A stretch of DNA of 64,000 bases, taken from Tritrichomonas musculus (lineage: Eukaryota > Parabasalia > Tritrichomonadida > Tritrichomonadidae). The stretch is from the NCBI GenBank assembly GCA_039105265.1, contig JAPFFF010000069.1, forward strand, positions 248,001 to 312,000, given 5' to 3'. The position numbers and the translations under genes are program-made. Every line of letters starts with the position of its first letter. The stretch's first letter is position 1. The notes under the pieces were generated by a model. That model saw only the letters and a list, made by a program, of their open reading frames with translations, did no database searches and had not been told where the DNA came from. Below are positions 28,854 to 37,478 of the stretch, piece after piece.

Positions 28854-28915
28854 ACATTTTCTTTTTAATTAACGGTTTTGACAGACCATTATTTTTATTG
28901 TAAAAGAAAGTTAAC
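28854..28915 (+). promoter_or_regulatory. Replication-class promoter (GACAGACCATT variant)
   Basis: AACGGTTTTGACAGACCATT followed by ATTTTTATTG leads to the ATG at 28,916. The GACAGACCATT version is also found before the gene at 32,629 and, in part, before 26,704. Confidence 0.75.
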
Positions 28916-29197
28916 ATGACAACAACTATTAGAGCGAATCCTAACAGATTAATGGAGATTTATAATCTCTTAACGAATGGTAAAGAAACGTTTAAAGAAT
29001 TCTCTAAAAAGAATGGGGATCGGAGTAAAGAAATATTAAATGAGTATATTATACAAAAAGTGAAAGAAAATGGTTATGATGGGAAATTGAATGGGGATTC
29101 AATATTTTGGTTCGTTAAAGGTTTAACTCATTCAAATCTCCCTCAATATTTAAATCAACCTCCAGAACCAAAAGTCGAGCCAGCACCAAAAAAGTGA
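28916..29197 (+). CDS. Small protein directly upstream of the polymerase
   Basis: A 93-residue protein (MTTTIRANPNRLMEIYNLLT) with a helical body and a Pro/Glu-rich C-terminus (PPEPKVEPAPKK). It ends exactly where the open frame of the polymerase begins, so the two are tightly linked, and they probably share the promoter at 28,854-28,915. The position upstream of a protein-primed polymerase makes a terminal-protein or accessory role conceivable, but no sequence motif supports that. Confidence 0.6.
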   Translation: MTTTIRANPNRLMEIYNLLTNGKETFKEFSKKNGDRSKEILNEYIIQKVKENGYDGKLNGDSIFWFVKGLTHSNLPQYLNQPPEPKVEPAPKK

Positions 29198-29298
29198 TTA
29201 CTGAACCCCCACCTAGTGCGAATGCCAGTGAGCCAGAGAAATCATCATTGAAAGAAATAATTGCAAATGCACCACCAAATGTACCTTTGAGAAAATTA

Positions 29299-32200
29299 AT
29301 GCCCGTTAGTGAGCAAAATGTACCTTTGAGAAAATTAGTTCCACCTCCTGAGCCAAAATCAAATGAATATGAACCAAAAAGACCAACTGATCCTTATTTC
29401 TTAAATATTCAGAATTCAATTAGACCTCATTCAAAAGATGATTCATTTATTCAATTCATGAAAATTAATAATGAAAATGATCAAGATAGAATTGTTGATG
29501 GTTATATAAAAATGTTAAATGATTCACCAACTGATTGGAGAATTAATTTTGAACAATTAAATGATTATGGTCGAAAGAAATTATTTCCATTCTTAAGAAA
29601 GAAATTTGAAAATGAAATAGGTGAATTAGCTGCAACAGAAAAATATAAATTATCTTATTCAGTTGGAGGTCAATGGCATTCTGTACCTTTAAATGGAAAA
29701 ACTTATGAAGAATTATTAAAGAATTTAACAGAAGAGAATTTCATTTATCAAATTGAAAAGAATCCAGGTTGGGAATATGATTTAGAAGGTCAAAGATTAC
29801 CTGAATTTTCATTATTTTCTCAAATCAAATTTAGTATATTAAAACATCCAAAACATAAAAATACAGTCGATGGAGGATTCTTTAAATATTTATTAAAACC
29901 TGGTTGTCCAAAAGTATTAATTGATTACCTGGTTCGATTACAAATATTTGATAGTTTAATTAATGAAAAGACAAAGAAAATAAAAGAAGAATTAAATGAT
30001 TGTTGTTTCATTTATGCTTTACAACAAACTGGAAATTATTCAGAATCATTATTAAATCAAATTAGATTAAGGATTCAAAATAGATATTTATCACAAAGTA
30101 GTATTAATCATTTATGTGAAGAATTTAATATTCATCTTAATTTAACTTATATTGATGATAATTCTGTTGCTCAAAAACAATCTGTACGTTCAATGGATAA
30201 AGGTAAAAGAAAAACATATATGGGTATACAAAAAGCTGAACCAGAACGAACTCATAAATTCAATGTATATCAAAAACATTATTTCATCGAAGAAAAGACT
30301 CCATTTACATATTATTATATCAAAAATATTGAAAAGTTAGATGAAGACAAATATAATAAAGATTGGATTACAGATCATTGGACAAAAGGTAGATCATTTA
30401 TAACTTCTTCAAACTTGATTAGAGAATTATTTAAGAAAAATTATTTCATTCCAATTAATTATTCACAAGAACATTTATTACATTCAATATTTTATAATGA
30501 AATTGATCAAGATATTTCAAATACTACATTAGAATATAAAGATGAATATTGTTGTAAATTAATTGAACCAAAAACAAAAATAATCAAACAAGTAGAAACT
30601 TCTTATTGGTTTTGTGATTTTGAATCTGATACAAGTTCAAAAATTCATATTCCATTCTTATGTTGTTTACATTCATTAGATGGGAAAATTAAGAAAGAAT
30701 TCTTAGGTGAAAAATGTAATATAAATCTATTGAAATATTTACCTACTGATTCAATTTGTTATTTTCATAATTTGGCTTATGATATTAGAATGATTTTACA
30801 AAACAATAATCAAAATATAAAAATATTATCATCAATTATTAAAGGAAATCAATGTTTTAATATGACTTTGAAATTTGAGAACAAAAAGATAACATTTAAA
30901 GATAGTTATCCAATTTTCTCTTGCAAGCTATCTAATCTACCATTAATGTTTAATATTCCTTGTGAAAAAGAAATTTTCCCATACAAATATTATACATTTG
31001 AAAGATTAAGAACAAATAAAGGTCAAATTAATGAAGCAGGTAAAGAAGAAGATAAAACATGGACTGAACAAGATTATCAATTATTTCGTTCAAATATTAA
31101 CAAAATTAAGGGATGCCGTTTAAGTAATAATGAATTTGATATGTGGAAATATGCATTATTTTATTGTCATCAAGATGTTCGAATATTAAGAGAAAGTTTT
31201 GTTAAATTTAGACAAGGTTTCATTCAAGATTTCAAAATCGATCCATTCAAATATATTTCAATTTCTTCTTTAGCTAATGATGTATTTAATCATAAAGTTT
31301 ATTATGGTCATGATTTATATTCAGTAGGTGGAATTGTTAGGAAATTTTGTTCATATGCTGTTTATGGTGGTAGATGTATGACTGCTTATAACAAAAAGTG
31401 GCATATCACTGAAAAATTAGCAGATTTTGACGCGGTTAGTTTATATCCTTCAGCAATTCATAGATTATATACCGTTCAAGGAAAACCAGTAGTAATATCC
31501 AAAACAGAATTAAATTATGAATTTTTATCAAAACAAGGTGCATATATAGTAGAAATTTTAGTTACTGGAATTCATAAACATTATCCATTTCCATTAATCG
31601 TTAAGAAAACAAAAGATGGTAACCTTAATGATGATAAATTCGATAAACCTTTCAAAATGATTGTCGATAATATTTATTTAGAAGATCTCATTGAATTTCA
31701 AAAAATAGATTTCGAATTAATTAGAGGTTATTATTGGCCTGGAAAAAGAGAATATCATATCCAAAAAGAAATTCAAAAAATATTTGAGAAAAGATTAGAA
31801 TATAAAAGTCAAGACAATCCTTTACAAAATTTATATAAATTAATTATGAATAGTTGTTATGGTAAAACTATTGAAAGACCTATTGAAAAAGATTTTAAAT
31901 ACATTAATGATCAAGATACTTTAGATAATTATTGGATCAAAAATTATAACAAAATTGTTGAAGATATTGAATTACAAAATAATATGCATGCTGTTAGAAT
32001 ATTGAGACCAATTGATAAACATTTTAATTTTTCATTATTAGGTATTCATGTATTAAGTATGTCAAAAAGAATCATGAATGAAGTGATGTGTCTTGCATTT
32101 GATATTGGTTGCCATATTTATTATCAGGATACTGATTCAATGCATATTGAAATAAATGATTTACCAAAATTACAAAAAGCTTATAAAGAAAAATATAATC

Positions 32201-32598
32201 GAGAACTCATAGGTAAATATTTAGGTCAATTCCATTCAGATTTTCCAACCATAAATGGTCACAAAGAAATGCCAGAATCAATTGAATCATACTTTTTGAT
32301 GAAAAAGATGTATATTGATAAGTTACAAGATTCTACAGGTGAAATTGATTATATGACTCGTGGGAAAGGATTAACTGAACAATCTATTAAATATGCTTAT
32401 AAGAATGAATTTGATAATGATCCAATGAAATTATATAAATATTTATACGAAGGGAATCAACAAACATTTGATCTTACAAAAGGTCAACCATGTTTCCAAA
32501 TGAATAAAAATATGACTGTATCAACCTTAAATGAATTCAAAAGAAGAATATCAACACCATATAAAGAAGGAAAGAGAGAAAAATATTTTGAATACTAG
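29299..32598 (+). CDS. polB: Protein-primed family B DNA polymerase
   Basis: The Maverick replicase, about 1,099 residues from the first ATG at 29,299. The frame is open from about 29,194, so the true N-terminus is uncertain. The exonuclease motifs are DFESD (near 30,616), HNLAYD (near 30,766) and YCHQDVRIL (near 31,161). Polymerase motif A is DFDAVSLYPS at 31,423-31,452, motif B is KLIMNSCYG at 31,837-31,863, motif C is YQDTDS at 32,122-32,139, and the KxY-type block MKKMYIDK is near 32,300. Two inserts between A and B fit the TPR1/TPR2 pattern of protein-primed enzymes. The N-terminal 450 residues include NDCCFIYALQQTG, which recalls an OTU-type cysteine protease nucleophile block. That is a weak inference. 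Confidence 0.95.
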   Translation: MPVSEQNVPLRKLVPPPEPKSNEYEPKRPTDPYFLNIQNSIRPHSKDDSFIQFMKINNENDQDRIVDGYIKMLNDSPTDWRINFEQLNDYGRKKLFPFLRKKFENEIGELAATEKYKLSYSVGGQWHSVPLNGKTYEELLKNLTEENFIYQIEKNPGWEYDLEGQRLPEFSLFSQIKFSILKHPKHKNTVDGGFFKYLLKPGCPKVLIDYLVRLQIFDSLINEKTKKIKEELNDCCFIYALQQTGNYSESLLNQIRLRIQNRYLSQSSINHLCEEFNIHLNLTYIDDNSVAQKQSVRSMDKGKRKTYMGIQKAEPERTHKFNVYQKHYFIEEKTPFTYYYIKNIEKLDEDKYNKDWITDHWTKGRSFITSSNLIRELFKKNYFIPINYSQEHLLHSIFYNEIDQDISNTTLEYKDEYCCKLIEPKTKIIKQVETSYWFCDFESDTSSKIHIPFLCCLHSLDGKIKKEFLGEKCNINLLKYLPTDSICYFHNLAYDIRMILQNNNQNIKILSSIIKGNQCFNMTLKFENKKITFKDSYPIFSCKLSNLPLMFNIPCEKEIFPYKYYTFERLRTNKGQINEAGKEEDKTWTEQDYQLFRSNINKIKGCRLSNNEFDMWKYALFYCHQDVRILRESFVKFRQGFIQDFKIDPFKYISISSLANDVFNHKVYYGHDLYSVGGIVRKFCSYAVYGGRCMTAYNKKWHITEKLADFDAVSLYPSAIHRLYTVQGKPVVISKTELNYEFLSKQGAYIVEILVTGIHKHYPFPLIVKKTKDGNLNDDKFDKPFKMIVDNIYLEDLIEFQKIDFELIRGYYWPGKREYHIQKEIQKIFEKRLEYKSQDNPLQNLYKLIMNSCYGKTIERPIEKDFKYINDQDTLDNYWIKNYNKIVEDIELQNNMHAVRILRPIDKHFNFSLLGIHVLSMSKRIMNEVMCLAFDIGCHIYYQDTDSMHIEINDLPKLQKAYKEKYNRELIGKYLGQFHSDFPTINGHKEMPESIESYFLMKKMYIDKLQDSTGEIDYMTRGKGLTEQSIKYAYKNEFDNDPMKLYKYLYEGNQQTFDLTKGQPCFQMNKNMTVSTLNEFKRRISTPYKEGKREKYFEY

Positions 32599-32628
32599 AT
32601 TGGCGGTTTTGACAGACCATTTTTATAA
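32599..32628 (+). promoter_or_regulatory. Replication-class promoter
   Basis: GGCGGTTTTGACAGACCATT followed by TTTATAAATG sits between the polymerase stop and the ATG at 32,629. Confidence 0.75.
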
Positions 32629-32811
32629 ATGTCAAGAAGAGCAACCACTCAACCATTAATATCATTATCTGAGAGTGAAAGAATTGATAACGACTCTGGC
32701 GATTGCTGTTGTTCCAACCCACCACCCAATTGCTGTTTGTGGACTCTTGTTATTCTCTTTGTGATGAACATCATTTTCACTTTTATTTATTTCTTGCTTG
32801 CAATTGCATGA
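32629..32811 (+). CDS. Small Cys-rich membrane protein
   Basis: A 60-residue protein. The N-terminal 25 residues are polar and Ser/Thr-rich (MSRRATTQPLISLSESER), followed by a Cys/Pro cluster (CCCSNPPPNCC) and one membrane helix to the C-terminus (LVILFVMNIIFTFIYFLLAI). It is a likely tail-anchored protein, and the juxtamembrane Cys residues could be acylated. It is the last gene with the GTTTTGACA promoter before the virion block. Confidence 0.75.
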   Translation: MSRRATTQPLISLSESERIDNDSGDCCCSNPPPNCCLWTLVILFVMNIIFTFIYFLLAIA

Positions 32812-32870
32812 TTTAATTAAACAATAAGCTTTTTTAATTTTTTTAATTTTTTATTTTGTCTCAAAAATAT

Positions 32871-33197
32871 ATGACAAAGACTAGGATCCGTTGGAATACT
32901 CAAAAAGTGAGAGAAGAAATGGCTAAAGAAAATTGTATATTATTAGATGATTACAAAAGAGGAGATATTCGTATTCATTATTTATATGAAGGTAATGAAT
33001 TTTCAGTAAGGTGGTCAGATTGGATGAAAAAAGATAGGCCATCAAGACCACATTTGAAAGGAGGAAATAGAAAAATAACAAAATCAAAGAGTGTTGATAA
33101 CTTAAATAAAACTTTTGAAGATCCTGAAAATGGAGAAGAGGAAAATGAAAATGAAGAAGATTTTAATGAGATAGAAAATGAATTACATCAAGAATGA
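32871..33197 (+). CDS. Small charged protein
   Basis: A 108-residue protein starting MTKTRIRWNTQKVREEM (first ATG at 32,871). The N-terminal 70 residues are basic with aromatic residues (IRIHYLYEGNEFSVRWSDW). The C-terminal 30 residues are a Glu/Asn-rich acidic tail. Its 3' end overlaps the next gene by 20 bases in another frame. No family recognised. Confidence 0.65.
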   Translation: MTKTRIRWNTQKVREEMAKENCILLDDYKRGDIRIHYLYEGNEFSVRWSDWMKKDRPSRPHLKGGNRKITKSKSVDNLNKTFEDPENGEEENENEEDFNEIENELHQE

Positions 33198-33426
33198 ACT
33201 CAAAGAAATTAATGATACGTTATTCTTAATATTGGAATGGAGATTTGCAAATTCACAAGAAATGAAAAATTATTGGATGAATGAAATATTCAATAAATCA
33301 ATTGGACTATTTGATCAAAGAATTGTTTTAAATTTAAGAATTGCTAATCAAATTGATACTCATTTCATTAATATGTTAGAGCAATTTATATTAGAGAAGT
33401 TAGAACTGGAAATAGGTTTGATGTAA
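33178..33426 (+). CDS. Small helical protein overlapping its upstream neighbour
   Basis: An 82-residue helical protein (MNYIKNELKEINDTLFLILE). The ATG lies within the acidic tail of the previous gene, giving a 20-base overlap in a different frame. Overlap is unusual in this otherwise spaced gene map, so translation by reinitiation or from its own mRNA is open. No family recognised. Confidence 0.55.
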   Translation: MNYIKNELKEINDTLFLILEWRFANSQEMKNYWMNEIFNKSIGLFDQRIVLNLRIANQIDTHFINMLEQFILEKLELEIGLM

Positions 33427-33464
33427 TTAGTTTTTTGAAAAATTAATTTTAATGAAAGAATCAA

Positions 33465-33713
33465 ATGCCAGTAAAAAAACAAAGAAGGACGACACCGAAA
33501 AAGAAAGCACGACCCCCAGCAAACCCCGTAATGATCTTTACAGTCAAATCAGGATCATCAAAAGCAACAGGACCTCCAAAAGCAATAAAAGAACTTGTAC
33601 TCCCAGCATGGTATACGGATTTGTATAAACCATCACCAAGATCATTTCGGAATACAATCCATATCAAAACCAAGCTCAAAAAAGATAAAAAGGATCGAAG
33701 AAAAGAACGATAA
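33465..33713 (+). CDS. Small basic protein, possible core/DNA-binding protein
   Basis: An 82-residue protein, strongly basic at both ends (MPVKKQRRTTPKKKARPP and KTKLKKDKKDRRKER), with a short hydrophobic middle (IKELVLPAWYTDLY). The composition resembles adenovirus core-type proteins, and it is the first gene of the virion block. A role in genome condensation is inferred from composition and position only. Confidence 0.65.
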   Translation: MPVKKQRRTTPKKKARPPANPVMIFTVKSGSSKATGPPKAIKELVLPAWYTDLYKPSPRSFRNTIHIKTKLKKDKKDRRKER

Positions 33714-33761
33714 AAAATAATTTTATTTTTTGATAATTTAATGAAAAATCAAAAATAAAAG

Positions 33762-34340
33762 ATGGTATCGAAAAAAAACAATCCAGGAAAAAACGCTAGA
33801 CGTGCAAGGAATATAAAATTCGCAACAGGACCACCACCAACAACAACCTCAGCGAAGACATTATCTGATATCAAAATCAAAAAATCAACAGCAAAGGTAT
33901 TAAATCAAGCAGGAGAAGCAATGCAAGCAGCAGCTGATGTAGTAGAAGCAACAGCAGCTCCAGCTCCAAAGACACCAAGAAAATATTTAGATCTACCTGC
34001 TTATGATTGGTCACATGTTAATTTAAAAGATTTACAAGATTTTGCGAGAAAAGAAGGAATCCATTTTTCACCTGATGATACAAAAGAAACATTACAAGCA
34101 ATTCTTGCACGTTGGGCAGAAACAGGATATAAAAATAAAAGAAAAACATCAAATAAACCAAGACAACCAAGGAAAAAACCGAATGGAACAAGAAAACCAC
34201 GAGAAAGACATTATGGACCTCGATTACCAAGAAAAACAAGATCAGATAAAGGACAAAAGAAAGGAGAATTGAAAAAAGATGGAACACCTAGAAAGAAACC
34301 AGGACCACAAAAAGGATATAAAAGAAGAACAAAGAATTAA
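33762..34340 (+). CDS. Basic protein with SAP-like helix pair
   Basis: A 192-residue protein. An Ala-rich first part is followed at about residues 85-125 by NLKDLQDFARKEGIHF and TKETLQAILARWAETG, a helix-extended-helix resembling the SAP/HeH DNA-binding fold. The C-terminal 70 residues are Lys/Arg/Pro/Gly-rich with AT-hook-like pieces (KPRQPRKKP, RKKPGPQKG). It probably binds AT-rich DNA, which would suit an AT-rich genome being packaged. It lies between two other basic proteins. Confidence 0.7.
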   Translation: MVSKKNNPGKNARRARNIKFATGPPPTTTSAKTLSDIKIKKSTAKVLNQAGEAMQAAADVVEATAAPAPKTPRKYLDLPAYDWSHVNLKDLQDFARKEGIHFSPDDTKETLQAILARWAETGYKNKRKTSNKPRQPRKKPNGTRKPRERHYGPRLPRKTRSDKGQKKGELKKDGTPRKKPGPQKGYKRRTKN

Positions 34341-34380
34341 ATTTAAAAATTGAAATTCGATATTATTTTTGTAAGTAAAA

Positions 34381-35616
34381 ATGTCAAAAAAAGTGAATAC
34401 AACACGATCAAATACAACATCAGAAGCGAAAAAATTAATGAAACAAATATCAAATGCCAAAATGAGAACAGATGTTGGAAAAGGAGATAGTTATTCTTTT
34501 ACTGATGATAGATATTATAGAATCAAAACAGTTGATAATTTGGTTCATGTAATCAAAGGAGTTCGTGAATATGTTTTTACTCCAAGAGAATGGGCAAAAA
34601 GGAAAAAAGGAACAAAAATTGTAGCTCAAGAAGTCAAAAAAGCTCATTCTGATGACCTGAATGCAGCATTAGCTTGGAAACGAAAAAAGAAAGCAGGAGA
34701 GAAAAAACAAGAGAAGATGGAATGGGTACTCAAAGGAGGAATTCCACCACAGTTACAGTCGAAAGAAAATGAGCCAAAGCCAAAAAAGGCGAAAGAAAAT
34801 GAGCCAAAGCCAAAAAAGGCGAAAGAAAATGAGCCAAAGCCAAAAAAGGCGAAAGAAAATGAGCCAAAGCCAAAAAAGGCGAAAGAAAATGAGCCAAAAC
34901 AAAAAAGAACAAGAGCAAATGTTCCTAGAGCAAAAGATTATGTTGATGCGAAAGAGAAGAAAAGATTAGATAAAATATATAAAATGATAGCAAAATATGG
35001 TGAAATACCAAAAGCTAAAAGAATAGAAAAATTACAAAAATTAGGATATAAAGTAGATAACAATACAGATGACGAAAAATTAAATATCTGGTTACATGAA
35101 GCAGATTGTATTCAAAAAGGTCGATATCAATATTTATCTTATGGAACTTTATTAAATGCAATCAATTCAATAGACTTAGAAGATGTTGAGCTCAATCCAA
35201 TTCCAGCAGATGCAACAAGAATGGATTTAGCCCAAACAATGAAAGATATAGCAAAAGGTAAATTTGGGAAAAAATCAAAAAAGGCGAAGACAAGAGCAAA
35301 TGTTCCGAGAGCAAAAGATTTTGTTGATGCGAAAGAGAAGAAACAAACAAAACCGAGAAAACCGCTATCTGAAGCAAAACAAAGAAATCAAGAATTGAGA
35401 GAAAAATACAAAGGAATTAAAATCGATAGTCTTCGAAGATTGTTAAGAAGAAATGGGATAGAATTTGATGCATCAACAAAAAGAAAAGAAATTATTGAAT
35501 TAATAGAATCAAATAATCTTCAATATAAAAAGAGAGAAAGAAAACAAAAACCAATAACCGAAACTCCAACTGAAACACCAGTGAGCAGTAGCGAACACCC
35601 AATCCACCGCCAGTGA
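34381..35616 (+). CDS. Basic SAP-like protein with decapeptide repeats
   Basis: A 411-residue basic protein. The N-terminal 80 residues are folded-looking (DRYYRIKTVDNLVHVIKG). Five tandem copies of KENEPKPKKA then follow (34,762-34,911), next two helical DNA-binding-like units (EKLQKLGYKVDNNTDDEKL, and DSLRRLLRRNGIEFDASTKR of SAP/HeH type), each preceded by ANVPRAKD(Y/F)VDAKEKK. The VPRAKD motif is also in the 775-residue protein at 15,488. Likely a multi-domain DNA-binding virion or chromatin protein. The C-terminal end is in a low-complexity Thr/Pro region that continues into a coding-like but interrupted stretch. Confidence 0.7.
   Translation: MSKKVNTTRSNTTSEAKKLMKQISNAKMRTDVGKGDSYSFTDDRYYRIKTVDNLVHVIKGVREYVFTPREWAKRKKGTKIVAQEVKKAHSDDLNAALAWKRKKKAGEKKQEKMEWVLKGGIPPQLQSKENEPKPKKAKENEPKPKKAKENEPKPKKAKENEPKPKKAKENEPKQKRTRANVPRAKDYVDAKEKKRLDKIYKMIAKYGEIPKAKRIEKLQKLGYKVDNNTDDEKLNIWLHEADCIQKGRYQYLSYGTLLNAINSIDLEDVELNPIPADATRMDLAQTMKDIAKGKFGKKSKKAKTRANVPRAKDFVDAKEKKQTKPRKPLSEAKQRNQELREKYKGIKIDSLRRLLRRNGIEFDASTKRKEIIELIESNNLQYKKRERKQKPITETPTETPVSSSEHPIHRQ
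34762..34911 (+). repeat. 30-base coding tandem repeat
   Basis: Four identical copies and one variant of a 30-base unit (AAAGAAAATGAGCCAAAGCC start) encode KENEPKPKKA. The lack of silent changes between the four copies shows recent expansion. Confidence 0.9.
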
Positions 35617-36279
35617 GCGTTAGCGAACCCAATCCACCAATAACAGAAACAAATGATGCAGTCGGTACTCAAACTCAAAGACCTTCATTATCTAATCGAT
35701 CACAATATGCTCAAACAATGGTGAAAAGATTAAATGAGCAAAAAAAAACTCTAGTTCCATAAATTTACCTAACGTAGTTCATGTAAATCTTCCAATACAA
35801 AAACCAGAACCAAAACAAAAACAAAAACAAGTTATTACAACTCTTCCAAATAGTGAGAAATTCAAACAAAATATTATTCAAGATTCAATAAAACCAACAA
35901 AAACGGTTCAAAAAGAGTCACCGTTAAGAACTCAATATGATGATAATCCTGAATTTTATGATAATTATTTCGATAATCCACCATCTGAATTTTATGATAA
36001 TTATTTTGATAATCCACCATCTGAATTACCAAAACAAGAACCAATAGTCGAAATTGATTATAATTATGTTCCAATTGAAGATGATCTGAAAATAACCAAT
36101 TCAAATCAACCCAAAAACAAAAACAAAAAGGAAAATGGAGGTCCAAAGATGAGATATATAATGAGATGGTCAAGAAATTAGAAAGGAAAGGAATTCCAAT
36201 TCCTGAAGGTGCAACTATCAAACAATTAAAAGATTTAGATAAAACGGTTAAAGGGCAATCTGGTCGACCAAAAAAATAA
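35617..36279 (+). pseudogene. Coding-like stretch without one continuous frame
   Basis: This stretch between the SAP-like gene and the 78-residue gene has the codon texture of the neighbouring basic, Gln/Pro/Asn-rich proteins, but no single frame spans it. It contains a 36-base direct repeat (35,951-35,986 and 35,987-36,022) that would encode an Asp/Asn/Tyr-rich unit. It is treated as a Maverick gene fossil that looks broken, with perhaps two or three breaks. No family recognised. Confidence 0.5.
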
Positions 36280-36516
36280 ATGAAAGGTCAACGATATGTA
36301 CACAAGTCAAAGTGGAAAATAATTTGGGTTATTGACGATGATGGTTCTAGAAAACCGTTTGTTCTTGATGAAAAAGGTTCATTGGCATTGATGTATTTTC
36401 CAAAGAATGAAAATAGAAATCTTCGAAAAGAAATACAAAAAATTTATCCCAAAAAAACACTTCATCCAATTGGACCAATTCGATTTCATGATTTTAGAAA
36501 TCAAGATAAAGGTTGA
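36280..36516 (+). CDS. Small basic protein
   Basis: A 78-residue protein (MKGQRYVHKSKWKIIWVIDD) with mixed beta-like hydrophobic pattern, rich in Lys/Arg and aromatic residues. It starts immediately after the interrupted stretch. No family recognised; a small virion or DNA-binding protein is possible. Confidence 0.6.
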   Translation: MKGQRYVHKSKWKIIWVIDDDGSRKPFVLDEKGSLALMYFPKNENRNLRKEIQKIYPKKTLHPIGPIRFHDFRNQDKG

Positions 36517-36635
36517 AATATTGGCTTATTGAAAATATTTGGATCTTTTCTTGGATTTAATAAGACTGCTGGTTTAGCACTAATTTTTTTATTAAAACTT
36601 CCAAATGCCATTCTTTTTATTTATTTTTAAAAAAA

Positions 36636-36902
36636 ATGACTTTATCATTACCAAAAGCTTTAAAGGACGATAGACAAGAATTAAGACATTTATTTAGTGA
36701 AATCAAAAGTGAATTATTTGATACATTTATGAATACAGATAGTTTTACTGAATCTTGTGAATGTATGAATATTTCAAAGAATATAAGTGTTATAGAAAAA
36801 GAAATAGAAACAGATTTTAATGAACTTGAAGATATTATATTTAGGATGAAACAAACATTAGATCGCACATTAGTCATCAAAAAGTATTTTCAAATTTCAT
36901 AA
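36636..36902 (+). CDS. Small helical protein
   Basis: An 88-residue acidic helical protein (MTLSLPKALKDDRQELRHLF) without known domains. Only 20 bases separate it from the next plus-strand gene. Function unknown. Confidence 0.6.
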   Translation: MTLSLPKALKDDRQELRHLFSEIKSELFDTFMNTDSFTESCECMNISKNISVIEKEIETDFNELEDIIFRMKQTLDRTLVIKKYFQIS

Positions 36903-36922
36903 ATTTTTTCAGAAACTCAAAA

Positions 36923-37456
36923 ATGATTAAGAAAAGAGCAGCGAATGCAGGAGTAAATGCTAATATTTCGTTAGAGCCTTCAGCAGCTAGTCAAAGTACA
37001 AACAACTTAACAAATAATATAATAATTAATAAAAGAGATGATGGGAAAGAAGATATTGTTATAACTCGTGAAATTGAATTACCTGATATCAAAAATAATG
37101 AAATTGAAAAAGATGTTAAATATCTAATTTTGGAAACATATGCAAAAATATTATTAGATCAAGATAAAGCTTTAATTTCGAATTTAATATCTAAAAATTG
37201 TATTATTATACCAATTGCAAGTTTACAAGAAATAATCAAAACAATATTAGGTAAAAATTGTTCATCTGTAGAAATTTATATTGATGAAGATATTAAATGT
37301 TGTGCATCTAAAGCATCACCTATTCGAAAAATTGAAGCAATAAAAATAATTAATGAAGATGGTGAAATGGTAACAGATTTCAAACAAGTTTATAACAAAG
37401 AATTTAATGATTTAGTTAATGTTTATCATATTTGTTTGAAATATGTTGTTGTATAA
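36923..37456 (+). CDS. Alpha/beta protein of unknown function
   Basis: A 177-residue protein. The N-terminal 45 residues are Asn/Ser/Thr-rich, and the remainder alternates hydrophobic strands and helices (DVKYLILETYAKILLDQDK, SVEIYIDEDIKCCASK, FNDLVNVYHICLKYVVV). It ends at the C-terminus in a strand and converges with the large fibre-like gene with a 22-base gap. Not recognised. Confidence 0.65.
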   Translation: MIKKRAANAGVNANISLEPSAASQSTNNLTNNIIINKRDDGKEDIVITREIELPDIKNNEIEKDVKYLILETYAKILLDQDKALISNLISKNCIIIPIASLQEIIKTILGKNCSSVEIYIDEDIKCCASKASPIRKIEAIKIINEDGEMVTDFKQVYNKEFNDLVNVYHICLKYVVV

Positions 37457-37478
37457 GAGAGATTATCAAATATTTTTT

